DNA of 64,000 nt from an uncultured Sulfurovum sp. (GTDB lineage Bacteria; Campylobacterota; Campylobacteria; Campylobacterales; Sulfurovaceae), in NCBI GenBank assembly GCA_902727915.1, contig CACVAU010000064.1, forward strand, positions 1 to 64,000, given 5' to 3'. Below, in pieces: positions 32,737-42,416 of the stretch (position 1 is its first letter; each line of letters begins with the position of its first letter). Made by a program: the position numbers and the translations under genes. Under the pieces are notes generated by a model. The model was given only the letters and a program-made list of their open reading frames with translations. It did no database searches and was not told the DNA's origin.

Positions 32737-33147
32737 TTAAACACATTGAAAAGTTTCATGTTGCTTATCATACAGAGGCTTTTTATTCTTTTCACAAAAA
32801 AACTCAGAACTTGGAAGTTTGCTTTGCTCTAAAATAGTATCTTCTAAACTATCAGCTGATTCTATCACCAATAAGTTTTCTTCAAGTACCTGTGGTTTAT
32901 TCATCACATAAGATGAATGAGGAAAAACGGTAATCATCTCACCATCTAAAACAATGGTCATACTTTTGTCAATTAAACTGTCTAAGCTTTCAAGTACCGT
33001 TAACTTTTCTTCTTGGAGATTCTGTGAAGGTTTTAAATTGTCTAAATTAACAATACAAAATCCTCCTACACACTTATCTGCTCCTAAAAGTGTTGTTGAA
33101 AGTAATACAGAGGCTGCACACAATCTTAAAAAATTGCTATTTATCAT
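32737..33147 (-). CDS. Secreted protein, unknown function
   Basis: A 136-residue exported protein (signal peptide 1-23, LLSTTLLGAD) that I do not recognise. Cysteines at the mature N-terminus (CVGGFC) and C-terminus (EFFCEKNKK and ETFQCV) could form two disulfides. Between them is an acidic region with a duplicated LESLDSLIDKS / IESADSLEDTI element. Lone gene. The 137-base gap upstream shows no other feature. Confidence 0.55.
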   Translation of the reverse strand: MINSNFLRLCAASVLLSTTLLGADKCVGGFCIVNLDNLKPSQNLQEEKLTVLESLDSLIDKSMTIVLDGEMITVFPHSSYVMNKPQVLEENLLVIESADSLEDTILEQSKLPSSEFFCEKNKKPLYDKQHETFQCV

Positions 33148-33284
33148 TTCTTCTCCTGTAAATTTTTCATTTGGTGACCCTTCCTGATAAAATTATCTCT
33201 AAAAAGTTTTAAAAATACAAATAAAATAGGGTTTTTTCGTAAAAAAGTAACTCTAAAAAAAGAAAGTGAAACAAAAAAACACAA

Positions 33285-34061
33285 TTATGAAGATTTAGTC
33301 ATATTTGGTGTTAAAAACTCCTTCCAAATACTGAATTCATCGACTTTAGGAAAGCCATCTAAAATCTCTTGTGGTTGAAAATTTGGCTTATATGCAAAGG
33401 CTTTACAACCTTCAACCCAATAACCTAAATAAATCCATGGTAAATCTAAAACTTTTGCCAGTTCAATTTGATATAAAAGAGAATATGTCCCCAAAGAAAG
33501 ATTCAAATAATCAGGGTCATAATAAAAATAAATAGAAGAGATACCGTCATCTAAGATATCAATTAAATCTACACCTATTAAGTTTCCATCCTTGATATAG
33601 AGAACTTCTTTACCAAAATCATGTGCTCCTTCTACAAAATTTTCTTTATATTCTCGAGGTGAAATATTACGATGAGACCAACCATCATGTTTATGTTTAT
33701 AGGCATGATATTTATTATATAAGCTTAAATGTGCTTGTGAAAGCGTTGGTTTTTGAATAATAATCTCTGTCTCTTTATTGCGTTTAATGGCTTTTTTTTG
33801 AGATTTTCTAGCTTTGAAATTATGCACATCAATACGCAATGATTTACACTCATTACAACCTTCACAGATTGGATGAAAATAATAATAACCAAAACGACGC
33901 CACCCACGAGTAATGAGTGCTGTATTGTATTCTTGTGTCACATTTTCAATATGTTTATAGCTCATCCGAACACTTCTGCCTTCTAAATAAGCACAATCAT
34001 AATCAAGCATGGAAAAATCTGTTGATTTTGGGGGTACATCTGTAAATTTACTATTTGTCAT
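33285..34061 (-). CDS. bpt: Aspartate/glutamate leucyltransferase Bpt
   Basis: Adds leucine from Leu-tRNA to proteins with N-terminal Asp or Glu, feeding the N-degron pathway with ClpS/ClpAP. The 258 residues show the arginyltransferase-like fold: 'DCAYLEGRSVRMSYKHIENV', 'LITRGWRRFGYYYFHPICEGCNECKSLRIDV', 'KYHAYKHKHDGWS', 'GISSIYFYYDPDYLNLSLGTYSLLYQIELAK' and 'YLGYWVEGCKAFAYKPNFQP'. The CxxC in the N-terminal part is family-typical. Divergent from the methyltransferase gene. Confidence 0.93.
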   Translation of the reverse strand: MTNSKFTDVPPKSTDFSMLDYDCAYLEGRSVRMSYKHIENVTQEYNTALITRGWRRFGYYYFHPICEGCNECKSLRIDVHNFKARKSQKKAIKRNKETEIIIQKPTLSQAHLSLYNKYHAYKHKHDGWSHRNISPREYKENFVEGAHDFGKEVLYIKDGNLIGVDLIDILDDGISSIYFYYDPDYLNLSLGTYSLLYQIELAKVLDLPWIYLGYWVEGCKAFAYKPNFQPQEILDGFPKVDEFSIWKEFLTPNMTKSS

Positions 34062-34132
34062 AATAATAATTTTATCTAAAAATTGTCAATTTATAGTAAA
34101 ATTAAACTTGATTTTTATTCGGAGCGTTATTT

Positions 34133-34828
34133 TTGTACCTATATCAACCCAGTTCAGGCTATGCCTATAACAGTGATTCCATATTTTTATATGATTTTAT
34201 ATCAACTTTCAAACCAAAAGGTTCATTGCTTGATGTTGGTTGTGGTGTTGGGATTATTTCACTACTTCTAACACGCGATTTTAAAACCAGTACCAGTATA
34301 GTTGATAAACAAGAAAGTATGCTAAAATACGCCGAACATAACTACCAACTAAATAAACTTGAAGTAACTGCACAACTCCAAGACTTTAGAAGCTATTCAG
34401 AAAATGAAAAATTTGATTATGTTATTTCGAATCCCCCTTTCTATGATAAAAATGTCACACAAAGTCAAAATGAACATCTCAATATTGCACGTTATGCCCA
34501 ACATTTACCCATGGAAGCGTTTATAGCCAAAGTGAAAAAAATTCTAAAACCAAGGGGTCGCTTTATTTTCTGCTATGATGCCAAACAAGTTGACAAATTA
34601 CTCTGTACACTAATCACACATAAGATTAATCCAGAGCAAATACGTTTTGTTCATGCTAAAGTCAATCGTGATTCAAAACTTGTTATGATTGCTGCACGAA
34701 TGAATTCAAAATCCATGATGAAGGTCTTAGCACCTCTTATTGTTTTTGATTCCCAAAGCAATTATACAAATGAAGCTAAAAAAGCTTTTGAAAGAGCTGG
34801 AACAAACAGCATTAAAGGGGACTATTAG
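34133..34828 (+). CDS. TrmN6-like N6-adenine tRNA methyltransferase
   Basis: A 231-residue SAM-dependent methyltransferase. Motif I is LLDVGCGVGIISLLL and the catalytic motif is SNPPFYDKN (NPPF type used for exocyclic-amine methylation). 'YQPSSGYAYNSDSIFLYDFI' near the start corresponds to the Q.....GYR.n.D...L block of tRNA1(Val) A37 methyltransferases (YfiC/TrmN6). The start is a TTG at 34133 with GGAG 8 bases upstream. It is followed immediately by the YkgJ-like gene, forming a three-gene unit with the TPR lipoprotein. Confidence 0.82.
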   Translation: MYLYQPSSGYAYNSDSIFLYDFISTFKPKGSLLDVGCGVGIISLLLTRDFKTSTSIVDKQESMLKYAEHNYQLNKLEVTAQLQDFRSYSENEKFDYVISNPPFYDKNVTQSQNEHLNIARYAQHLPMEAFIAKVKKILKPRGRFIFCYDAKQVDKLLCTLITHKINPEQIRFVHAKVNRDSKLVMIAARMNSKSMMKVLAPLIVFDSQSNYTNEAKKAFERAGTNSIKGDY

Positions 34829-35212
34829 ATGGAGAGTGAAATCGTATCTAAAGTAGGCTATGACTTTAAGTTTACACCCTCTTCCTGTGAAGAATGTGGA
34901 GGTGCATGTTGTACAGGAAGCAGTGGTTATATTTGGGTAAAATATCCTGAAATAGAAGCAATAGCAAACTTTTTAGAACTACCTGTGGAAGAATTTGCTA
35001 CAATGTACCTAAAGAAAATTAAGCATCGATACTCTATAATAGAAAAAAAACTTGATGATGAAAATTTTGCATGTATTTTTTTCAATGAAAAACTAAAACA
35101 GTGTAGTATCTATTCGGTAAGACCAAGACAATGCAGAACTTTCCCTTTTTGGGAAACATTTAAAAATAATAGCGAAGAGGTAAAACAAGAGTGTCCTGGA
35201 ATCATAAAATAA
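34829..35212 (+). CDS. YkgJ family cysteine-cluster protein
   Basis: A 127-residue cytosolic protein with the conserved cluster CEECGGACC, later C in 'FACIFFNEKLKQC', and 'RPRQCRTFPFW', the layout of the YkgJ (zinc or iron-sulfur chelating) family. Function is unknown; it may bind a metal cluster. It starts right after the methyltransferase stop codon and its 3' end overlaps the next gene by 22 bases, so the three genes are translationally linked. Confidence 0.85.
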   Translation: MESEIVSKVGYDFKFTPSSCEECGGACCTGSSGYIWVKYPEIEAIANFLELPVEEFATMYLKKIKHRYSIIEKKLDDENFACIFFNEKLKQCSIYSVRPRQCRTFPFWETFKNNSEEVKQECPGIIK

Positions 35213-36558
35213 TTCATAAAGCCATTATTGTCCTCTTTGTTCTTTTAGCCTTTTATCTTATAGGGTGTACTACCTACTCTCTCCCAAGTAAGAGTAAAGT
35301 GATTGTTGCAAAAGAAGACCTTAGTACCTATAACCCAAAAAACTTTTCTGAAGAAGCCCAAAAAAAGAAAAGGCAAAAGCTTAAAAATGAAGATGAGCTA
35401 ATTATCAAAGCAATCTTTTTAGAAGAAGAAGGTGCCTATAAACAAAGTCATCAATTTTATGCACTGCTCTATGAACTTACAAAGAAAGAAGAGTATCTTC
35501 TAAAAGAACTTAATACAGCACACCAAGCAGGTATTATTTCAAAAAACTTAAACAATCTAAAAGCTTACACTCAAAAGTATCCTAAAAATCTCCAAGCACA
35601 ACGTTTATTACTCTCATTTTATTTAAAAAATCAAGAGTATGACAAAGCCAAAGAGATAGGAAATAACTTAACCAAAACTTCTGTCCAACCTGTAGACTTT
35701 GAACTGGCAGCCAATCCCTATATTTTTACTGGTGACTACGAAACCTCATTGGCCTACTTAAAACAGGCCTATACTAAAACATCCAATGAAGACATATTAC
35801 TCAAAATTGTTACCATTCAAATCAATTATCTTCACAAAATCAATGATGCAATTGAGAGCTTAGAGATGCATCGACAAACCGTAGGATGTTCAGAAAAAAT
35901 TTGTTTACAACTACTGGGAATTTATGCAAGTAAATCAGAACTTTCTAAACTGATTCCCCTTTACAAAGAACTCTATACAAGCACGAAAAAAGAAATTTAT
36001 ATTGAAAAAGTCATTGAAAGCTACCTCTTAAATCAAGATTTAAATGCTGCTATTGACTATTTAGAAAAAACCAATAGTAAGCATAGTCTGCTCTACTCTT
36101 TATACATGGAACAAAAATCTTATCTAAAAGCCAATAAACTAACAAGAATATTATTAAAAAAATCTAAAAATCCAAGATGGTATGCTGAATTTGCTATCTC
36201 TCTGTATGAATCACTGCCGAATAAGAATAATAAAGTTCAATTAGAAAAAGTGATTGATAATTTTGAACAAGCATTCAATAATGGAGAGAAAAGTCCAGTG
36301 TATTTAAATTACTATGGGTACACACTGATTGACAATGACTTAGACATTCCAAAAGGTTTAAAAATTATTGAAGAAGCTTTAGTGCAAGAACCTGAAAACA
36401 CTTACTTTTTAGACTCTTTAGCTTGGGGCTACTATAAGTTAAATAATTGTGAAAAAGCCTATCCTAACATGAAAAAAGTTGTGGAAGTTGAAGGTCTAAA
36501 CGAAAAAGAGATTATTGAACATTGGGATGCCATACATAAAAAGTGTAAAGAAAAATAA
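35191..36558 (+). CDS. TPR-repeat lipoprotein
   Basis: A 455-residue envelope protein starting at a GTG within the YkgJ gene. The signal sequence ends in a lipobox LIGC (Cys26). The mature part is a solenoid of about ten TPR-like helical pairs, clearest in 'YETSLAYLKQAYTKTSNEDI', 'LNAAIDYLEKTN', and the canonical C-terminal 'NTYFLDSLAWGYYKLNNCEKAYPNMKKVVEVEG'. Such proteins scaffold outer-membrane or cell-wall complexes; similarity to BamD/NlpI-like scaffolds is only architectural. Partner unknown. Confidence 0.78.
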   Translation: MSWNHKIIHKAIIVLFVLLAFYLIGCTTYSLPSKSKVIVAKEDLSTYNPKNFSEEAQKKKRQKLKNEDELIIKAIFLEEEGAYKQSHQFYALLYELTKKEEYLLKELNTAHQAGIISKNLNNLKAYTQKYPKNLQAQRLLLSFYLKNQEYDKAKEIGNNLTKTSVQPVDFELAANPYIFTGDYETSLAYLKQAYTKTSNEDILLKIVTIQINYLHKINDAIESLEMHRQTVGCSEKICLQLLGIYASKSELSKLIPLYKELYTSTKKEIYIEKVIESYLLNQDLNAAIDYLEKTNSKHSLLYSLYMEQKSYLKANKLTRILLKKSKNPRWYAEFAISLYESLPNKNNKVQLEKVIDNFEQAFNNGEKSPVYLNYYGYTLIDNDLDIPKGLKIIEEALVQEPENTYFLDSLAWGYYKLNNCEKAYPNMKKVVEVEGLNEKEIIEHWDAIHKKCKEK

Positions 36559-36576
36559 TATACAAAGGCAAAAAAT

Positions 36577-37371
36577 TTGGCAAAAATTTTAGACGATATC
36601 ATCAAAAAAACAAAAGCTGACTTAGAAAAAAGAAAAGTTGATTATCCATTAGAATGGTTAGGTCGTTCTTTGGCACTGAATCCTTTTGCACCAAAAGATG
36701 TTTTTTCAGCACTTAAATCAACCGAAGAGAACCCTTACCGAATCATTGCAGAAGTAAAAAAAGCAAGTCCAAGTAAAGGAATTATTAGAGAAGATTTTAA
36801 CCCTATGGAAATTGGTCAAGCCTATGAAAAAGGTGGAGCTGACTCCCTCTCCATTTTAACTGAACCTCACTTTTTTCAAGGAGATAAAGAGTACTTGGGC
36901 ATGGTACGTCGTTATACTTCCATTCCTCTTTTACGTAAAGATTTTATTGTCGATGAGTACCAACTTGTAGAAGCCTTGGCTTTTGGTGCCGATTATGTTT
37001 TATTGATTGCAACAGCACTAAGCCGTAAAGAGTTAAAAAACTTACTCAACTATACACGTCATTTAGGAATGCAAGCTTTGGTTGAAATTCATGATAAAAC
37101 AGATTTAACCAAAGCTATTTTTGCTGGAGCTGATATTATTGGTATTAACCACCGTAATTTAGAAACTTTCGAGATGGACATGGCTTTAAGTGAAAAGCTT
37201 ATTCCTCTTATTCCAAATGGTAAAATCATTGTGGCAGAGAGTGGTATTACAGATCATGAAACAGTCAAAGCATTGTCCAAAATTGGAGCTGATGCATTTT
37301 TAGTAGGGGAACATTTTATGCGTCAAGATGATATTAGCCAAGCAGTTAAAAATTTAAAATACGGAATTTAA
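36577..37371 (+). CDS. trpC: Indole-3-glycerol phosphate synthase TrpC
   Basis: Closes the indole ring in tryptophan synthesis. TIM-barrel motifs are complete: '[15 protein letters not shown]', '[15 protein letters not shown]', '[14 protein letters not shown]', '[11 protein letters not shown]', '[10 protein letters not shown]', 'IVAESGI' and '[12 protein letters not shown]'. The start is TTG at 36577. It lies alone among unrelated genes rather than in a trp operon; the SDR gene follows after 1 base. Confidence 0.95.
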   Translation: MAKILDDIIKKTKADLEKRKVDYPLEWLGRSLALNPFAPKDVFSALKSTEENPYRIIAEVKKASPSKGIIREDFNPMEIGQAYEKGGADSLSILTEPHFFQGDKEYLGMVRRYTSIPLLRKDFIVDEYQLVEALAFGADYVLLIATALSRKELKNLLNYTRHLGMQALVEIHDKTDLTKAIFAGADIIGINHRNLETFEMDMALSEKLIPLIPNGKIIVAESGITDHETVKALSKIGADAFLVGEHFMRQDDISQAVKNLKYGI

Positions 37372-37372
37372 A

Positions 37373-38188
37373 ATGCAAAATATTGTCATAACAGGTTGCT
37401 CTACAGGTATTGGTTTGGCTACAGCCGAGTACCTAAAAGAGCAAGGCTATAAAGTCTACCCAACTGTTAAAAATGAAAAAGATTTAGCTTTTTTAAAGCA
37501 GATGGGTTTTAACAACGTTATGAAACTGGATGTAAGAAAAAGTACCGAAATATCAGAAGTGATAAACACTGTACTCAATGAAGATGGAAAAATAGACTGC
37601 TGGTTTAACAATGCAGGGTTTGGACAAGCTGGTGCTGTCGAAGATATTCAAACAGCAATACTCAAAGAACAGTTTGAAACCAATGTTTTTGGTCTACATG
37701 AATGCACAAGACAAATAATCCCCATCATGCGAAAACAAGGTCATGGAAAAATTATTCAACACTCTTCGGTTTTAGGTCTCATCTCTTTATTTGGAAGAGG
37801 TGCATACAATGCAAGTAAATATGCCATCGAAGGGCTAACAGATACCCTTCGATTAGAACTAAAAGATAGCAATATTTACCCTGTACTTCTCAACACTGGA
37901 CCAATTACAAGTTCTTTTAGAAAAACTGCCATGCAAAAGCTAGAAAAAAATGTCGCTATTCATGATTCTATTTTTTCTGACTACTATGCAAAAAATTTAT
38001 CTGCTGAAAAATCTAAAGTCCCCTTCAATGAAGAAGCCATCTCCGTAGCTAAAGTTGTGCATAAAATCATCTTAGCTAACAAACCAAAACCACGATATTA
38101 CATCACTAAAGCTACCTATCTTTTGGGCTATGCTAAACGTATTTTGAGTACTTCTGTTTTAGATTATCTTTTAAAAAAGATTGCTTAA
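37373..38188 (+). CDS. Short-chain dehydrogenase/reductase
   Basis: A classical SDR of 271 residues: TGCSTGIGLA (residues 7-16) binds the dinucleotide, NNAG follows in 'CWFNNAGFGQAG', and the catalytic Ser and Tyr/Lys appear as 'HSSVLG' and 'YNASKYAIEGL'. Substrate unknown; such enzymes often act on steroid-like, lipid or sugar alcohols. Co-transcribed with trpC with a one-base gap, but no obvious pathway link. Confidence 0.85.
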   Translation: MQNIVITGCSTGIGLATAEYLKEQGYKVYPTVKNEKDLAFLKQMGFNNVMKLDVRKSTEISEVINTVLNEDGKIDCWFNNAGFGQAGAVEDIQTAILKEQFETNVFGLHECTRQIIPIMRKQGHGKIIQHSSVLGLISLFGRGAYNASKYAIEGLTDTLRLELKDSNIYPVLLNTGPITSSFRKTAMQKLEKNVAIHDSIFSDYYAKNLSAEKSKVPFNEEAISVAKVVHKIILANKPKPRYYITKATYLLGYAKRILSTSVLDYLLKKIA

Positions 38189-38269
38189 AGCCAGTCAACT
38201 CTCTTTAAGTAAACCTAGCTATCTTACTAAAGTTAATAGCCTTTAGCAATACTATATTTAGGACAGTTC

Positions 38270-38968
38270 GTGAACTTATTTAAAAATATTAAAAATGACT
38301 TTTGTAATGTAGGACGCAATGATCCAGCATTACATTCTAAATTTGAACTTTTTTTCAACTACCCTGGTCTTTGGGCTTTGTTCTATCATCGTATTGCACA
38401 TTCACTTTACAAAAGAGGTTTACGTTTTATACCTCGTTTTATTTCTGGTTTTAGCCGTTTAATTACCACCATAGACATTCATCCAGCTGCTCAAATTGGA
38501 GAACGTGTTTTTATTGACCATGGAGCAGGTGTGGTTATTGGAGAGACAGCGATTATTGGAAACGATGTACTCATTTATCAGCAAGTAACCCTTGGTGGAG
38601 TAAGTACTTCGGTGGGAAAACGTCACCCAACAGTAGAAGACAATGTTGTCATTGGTGCTGGTGCTAAAATCTTAGGTAATATTACCCTTCACAAAGGCTG
38701 TAAAGTCGGAGCAAATTCGGTGGTGGTTAAAAATGTACCAGCAGCAGCCACAGCTGTTGGTATTCCAGCACGTATTTTAGCTTGTCAAACACCAACAGAT
38801 AACTTAAGTCACAATATTTTGCCCGATGTCAACAAAGAGATTTTCCACTACCTCATCAAACGTATTGCTGTTTTAGAGGAAACTGTTAAAACAGGTGATT
38901 CAAAAGTTATGGAAAAAGAGGATCATGAACTTGAAGAGATTTATGCGACTTTTATTAAGTCAATGTAA
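38270..38968 (+). CDS. cysE: Serine O-acetyltransferase CysE
   Basis: Makes O-acetylserine, the carbon skeleton for cysteine. The C-terminal two thirds are a left-handed beta-helix of hexapeptide repeats: 'IDIHPAAQIGERVFIDHGAGVVIGETAIIGNDV', 'TLGGVSTSVGKRHPTVEDNVVIGAGAKILGNI', and 'VGIPARIL'. Catalytic His and Asp are in 'FIDHG' and nearby 'IDIHP'. The start is GTG at 38270 with AGGA 6 bases upstream. The short N-terminus before the helix is typical of the SATase short form. Confidence 0.94.
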   Translation: MNLFKNIKNDFCNVGRNDPALHSKFELFFNYPGLWALFYHRIAHSLYKRGLRFIPRFISGFSRLITTIDIHPAAQIGERVFIDHGAGVVIGETAIIGNDVLIYQQVTLGGVSTSVGKRHPTVEDNVVIGAGAKILGNITLHKGCKVGANSVVVKNVPAAATAVGIPARILACQTPTDNLSHNILPDVNKEIFHYLIKRIAVLEETVKTGDSKVMEKEDHELEEIYATFIKSM

Positions 38969-38997
38969 TAAAGCCTAATCCTTAATTAGTTTTTTTG

Positions 38998-39003
38998 TAT
39001 AAT
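38998..39003 (+). promoter_or_regulatory. -10 box of the aminotransferase gene
   Basis: TTTTTTTGTATAAT ends at 39003 and is the only strong -10 in the 70-base gap; no -35 consensus is seen, as usual in this phylum. The message would start near 39010, about 28 bases before the ATG. The T-run just before it, preceded by CTAAT/ATTAG, may also be a weak cysE terminator. Confidence 0.55.
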
Positions 39004-39037
39004 TTGCAACTTAAGACTAACACTAAGGGCTAACAAT

Positions 39038-40207
39038 ATGCTTTCAAAACGGATTCAAACATTATCTCCTTCTTTAACCATTGCTGTTGCAACACTTGCA
39101 AGAGAACTCAAAGCAGCAGGTAAAGATGTTATCTCTTTTTCTGCTGGTGAACCAGATTTTGACACCCCTGTGGCTGTTAAAAATGCTGCAAAAGCTGCAT
39201 TGGATGCAGGACACACAAAGTACACAGCTGTTCCAGGCACACCTGAACTTCTTCAAGCTGTGGCAGATAAACTCAAAAGAGAAAATGGCTTAAGCTATGC
39301 AAGTAACCAAATTCAAACCAATAATGGAGCAAAACACTCCCTCTTTAACCTTTTTCAAGCCGTAGTAGACCATGGAGATGAAGTTATAATCCCTGCACCT
39401 TATTGGGTAACTTATCCTGAACTAGTTAAGTATGCCAGTGGTATTCCTGTTATTATTGAAACAGATGACAGCACAGGTTTTAAAATTACAGCCGAACAAC
39501 TCAAAGCTGCCATTAGCCCTAAAACAAAGATGCTTGTTTTAACTTCACCTTCAAACCCAACAGGTGCTGTTTATTCAGAAGAAGAACTGAAAGCATTAGC
39601 AGAAGTACTTAAAGGTACAAATGTTATTGTGGCTTCAGATGAAATGTACGAAAAACTGGTTTTTGACAATGTGAAATTTGTAGCAGCAGCTAGTATTTCT
39701 GAAGACATGTTTCAACGCACCATTACCATTAACGGCTTAAGTAAATCAGCAGCTATGACGGGTTGGCGTTTTGGCTATATGGCCTCTGCTAACACAGAGC
39801 TTATCGCTGTTATGAATAAGCTACAGTCACAAAGTACCTCAAACATCAACTCAATTACCCAAGATGCAGCCATTGTTGGACTTGATGGAACAATTGATTC
39901 AGAAGTTGAAGAGATGCGTCTTGCTTTTGAAGCACGTTGTCAAGAAGCTACTGACCTATTTAATGCTGTAGAAGGACTTTCAGTAGTAAAACCAAATGGT
40001 GCATTTTATCTATTTGTGAATATTAAAGAAGTTTCTAATGATTCCATGCAATTTTGTAAAGATTTATTAGAAGACCAAGGTGTTGCCGTAGTTCCAGGTG
40101 TTGGATTTGGAGCTGAAGGCTATTTTAGATTCTCTTATGCTACCAATATTGATACCATCAAAAAAGGCATACAACGTATTGAAGCTTTTGTTCAGAAACA
40201 AAAATAA
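39038..40207 (+). CDS. aspC: Aspartate aminotransferase (class I, PLP)
   Basis: Transfers amino groups between aspartate and 2-oxoglutarate; members of this subgroup can also use prephenate. The 389-residue fold type I enzyme shows 'FSAGEPDFDTP', 'HTKYTAVPGTPELLQAV', 'NNGAKHSLFNLF', 'PAPYWVTYPELV', 'SPSNPTGAVY', 'ASDEMYEKL', the PLP lysine in 'TINGLSKSAAMTGWRFGY' and 'FRFSYA'. Single gene with a strong terminator after it. Confidence 0.92.
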   Translation: MLSKRIQTLSPSLTIAVATLARELKAAGKDVISFSAGEPDFDTPVAVKNAAKAALDAGHTKYTAVPGTPELLQAVADKLKRENGLSYASNQIQTNNGAKHSLFNLFQAVVDHGDEVIIPAPYWVTYPELVKYASGIPVIIETDDSTGFKITAEQLKAAISPKTKMLVLTSPSNPTGAVYSEEELKALAEVLKGTNVIVASDEMYEKLVFDNVKFVAAASISEDMFQRTITINGLSKSAAMTGWRFGYMASANTELIAVMNKLQSQSTSNINSITQDAAIVGLDGTIDSEVEEMRLAFEARCQEATDLFNAVEGLSVVKPNGAFYLFVNIKEVSNDSMQFCKDLLEDQGVAVVPGVGFGAEGYFRFSYATNIDTIKKGIQRIEAFVQKQK

Positions 40208-40208
40208 A

Positions 40209-40245
40209 ATGCTAAGAAGTAGTATATTCTACTACTTCTTAGCAT
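40209..40245. terminator. Long 16-bp hairpin between aspC and queC
   Basis: ATGCTAAGAAGTAGTA (40209-40224) pairs perfectly with TACTACTTCTTAGCAT (40230-40245) around TATTC. The right arm covers the last codons and the stop of queC, so the coding end of queC is part of the hairpin. Bidirectional terminator. Confidence 0.75.
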
Positions 40246-40909
40246 AGTCAATGGGGTCTTCCACCCCAGCCAATTTAAATCCGTTTAAACGTAAACGACA
40301 CGAATCACAAACCCCACAAGCTTTCTCTTCTTCTTTATAACAAGACCAAGTATCTTTTAGAGGGACACCCAATTCAATGGACTTTTTAACAATTTCAAAT
40401 TTTTTCAAATGCACTAAAGGCATTTTAATCTCTAAAACCGTCTCCTCTTTTGTACCCAAATTAATCGACTTCTCCATAGACTTTATATATTCATCTCTAC
40501 AATCAGGATAACCAGAGCTGTCTTCCTCTACCACCCCTATAAACAGTGCTTCTGCTCCATGTTTTTCAGCAATGGCTGTGGCAATGGAGATAAAAATACC
40601 GTTTCTAAAAGGGACATACGTAATGGGAACACCAGCTTCTACTCCTGTAGTGGGAACATCTAAACTATTATCGGTTAACGCTGATGCTCCAATTTGTTTA
40701 AAAAAATCTAAATCAATCTCATAACTTTCAATAGCCTCTAATTTTTTAGAAATTTTACGAAAAGAGTCTAATTCTTTTTTTTCTGTTCTTTGCCCATAAT
40801 TAAAATGTACAGCAATCAACTCATAACCTTCATTTTGTGCTATTGTTGCTCCTAAGGCACTGTCCATTCCACCAGAGATTATGCATACAGCTTTCTTAGA
40901 ATTAAACAT
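40232..40909 (-). CDS. queC: 7-cyano-7-deazaguanine synthase QueC
   Basis: Makes preQ0 from 7-carboxy-7-deazaguanine in queuosine synthesis. PP-loop SGGMDSALG sits at residues 13-21; the family's zinc-binding cysteines are at the end in 'TWSCYKEEEKACGVCDSCRLR'; 'RNGIFISIA' and 'GVVEEDSSGYPDCRDEYI' also match. Its last codons are inside the terminator hairpin. Other que genes are not in the window. Confidence 0.95.
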   Translation of the reverse strand: MFNSKKAVCIISGGMDSALGATIAQNEGYELIAVHFNYGQRTEKKELDSFRKISKKLEAIESYEIDLDFFKQIGASALTDNSLDVPTTGVEAGVPITYVPFRNGIFISIATAIAEKHGAEALFIGVVEEDSSGYPDCRDEYIKSMEKSINLGTKEETVLEIKMPLVHLKKFEIVKKSIELGVPLKDTWSCYKEEEKACGVCDSCRLRLNGFKLAGVEDPIDYAKK

Positions 40910-41001
40910 TTAATACCTCATAATATTTATTTTTAATTTTTATCATACAATTCATCCACTTTTTACAAGTATTTTACCTATATTTCGGTAAACTCCAAGC
41001 C

Positions 41002-41442
41002 ATGTTAAATATTGAGAACTTTACAAACGCAACTATCAATGTTGAATTATTAGAAAATATTGCAAACAGCCTTACTTCAAGGGAGATTGATTTAACGCTA
41101 TGTTACAATAATAAAATACAACAGTATAATAAAGAATATCGTCAACAAGATTGGGCTACGGATGTTTTAAGCTTTCCCATTGAAAGTGATATAATCGTGC
41201 AAGACAACAATGTTATGCCTTTAGGCTCTATTGTCATCTCAATGGATTATGTAGTAGAAAAAGCAAAAGAGTATCAACATCGTAATGAATCTGAAATGGC
41301 TTTACTTTTTATTCATGGATTACTTCATATCTTAGGCTATGACCATGAAACAGATAATGGGGAAATGAGGGAAAAGGAAGCGTTAATAATCCAAAATTTT
41401 AACCTTCCCAATAGTTTAATTGTGAGAACAGAGGAGAATTAA
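41002..41442 (+). CDS. ybeY: Endoribonuclease/rRNA maturation factor YbeY
   Basis: Zinc-dependent protein needed for 16S rRNA 3' maturation and ribosome quality control. The 146 residues contain 'QQDWATDVLSFP' and the metal motif HGLLHILGYDHETD (HGxLHLxGYDH). The start lacks a clear Shine-Dalgarno. Its stop codon overlaps the ATG of the antiporter gene by one base. Confidence 0.93.
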   Translation: MLNIENFTNATINVELLENIANSLTSREIDLTLCYNNKIQQYNKEYRQQDWATDVLSFPIESDIIVQDNNVMPLGSIVISMDYVVEKAKEYQHRNESEMALLFIHGLLHILGYDHETDNGEMREKEALIIQNFNLPNSLIVRTEEN

Positions 41443-42407
41443 TGGATTTTGTCATATTCATATTAGCGATGGGTGGACTAATATTTGGAGCTGACTTCAT
41501 CGTCAATCAAAGTGAACGTATCGCCTTACGTTTTAACATTTCAGAGTTTATCATAGGCTCTACACTGATAGCCTTAGGTACATCTTTACCAGAAATGGCT
41601 GCCAGTATGGCTGCTAGTTTTGATAATAAACCTGAAATAGCCATTGCCAATGCAGTTGGCTCAAACATTATGAATATTACGCTTGTTTTAGCTGTTATCT
41701 TCATTTTATCTAAAAAGTCTCATTGGGAAGAGACCCTAACGCGTGATTTCTTTGAAAAAGATAGTATCTGGGCATTACTGCCAATTTTAATCTTTTTACT
41801 AATGGGAATTGATGGTGAAATTGGTAAGTTTGACGCAACATTGCTTTTTATACTTATGTTTGCCTATCTCTTGTTTTTATTTCAAGATGCAAGAAATGAT
41901 GAAGTTGAAGAAGTAAATCAAGAATTAAGGGAAAACTTCTCATGGTTAAGATCAATATTCTTACTTCTTCTTGGATTCCTTATGGTTGTAGTTGGTGCAG
42001 GTTTTGCCATAGACTCTGCTTCTAATATTGCTACTAATTTTGGTGTAAGTGAATGGCTTATTGGTGTTTTAGTACTTGCTTTTGGTACTTCACTACCAGA
42101 ACTCATTGTATCCATAACTGCTGTAATCAAAGGCAAAGTTGGAATGGCAATTGGAAATATCATAGGTTCAAACTTAGCCAATACAACCATGGTCATCGGT
42201 GGTGCTGCAATGGTTAATAACTTAGACATAAGCTTACATGCCTACCACTATGACTTAGCCATAATGACAGCTGCTACTATTATGCTTATTTATATCACAG
42301 CCAATAAACTATACTCCAAACCTGCTGGGATTTCATTGCTTATTGTACTTTCTCTTTTCTTATATGAGAAAGTTTATCCTGTTATACCAATCGTACCTGC
42401 TAGTTAA
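41442..42407 (+). CDS. CaCA-family calcium/sodium antiporter (YrbG-like)
   Basis: A 321-residue inner-membrane exchanger with ten or so membrane segments. The two alpha repeats are clear: 'GSTLIALGTSLPEMAASMAA ... ANAVGSNIMNITLVL' and 'GVLVLAFGTSLPELIVSITA ... GNIIGSNLANTTMVIG', each with the G(T/S)SLPE and GSN ion-binding motifs. A charged cytosolic loop separates them. Exchanges calcium against sodium or protons. Translationally coupled to ybeY by a one-base overlap. Confidence 0.92.
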   Translation: MDFVIFILAMGGLIFGADFIVNQSERIALRFNISEFIIGSTLIALGTSLPEMAASMAASFDNKPEIAIANAVGSNIMNITLVLAVIFILSKKSHWEETLTRDFFEKDSIWALLPILIFLLMGIDGEIGKFDATLLFILMFAYLLFLFQDARNDEVEEVNQELRENFSWLRSIFLLLLGFLMVVVGAGFAIDSASNIATNFGVSEWLIGVLVLAFGTSLPELIVSITAVIKGKVGMAIGNIIGSNLANTTMVIGGAAMVNNLDISLHAYHYDLAIMTAATIMLIYITANKLYSKPAGISLLIVLSLFLYEKVYPVIPIVPAS

Positions 42408-42416
42408 ACTTATAAC

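Noticed and set aside
38960..39000. Strong terminator after cysE
   Set aside because: CTAAT/ATTAG followed by seven T residues is only a 5-bp stem; kept as a comment on the promoter rather than a separate feature.
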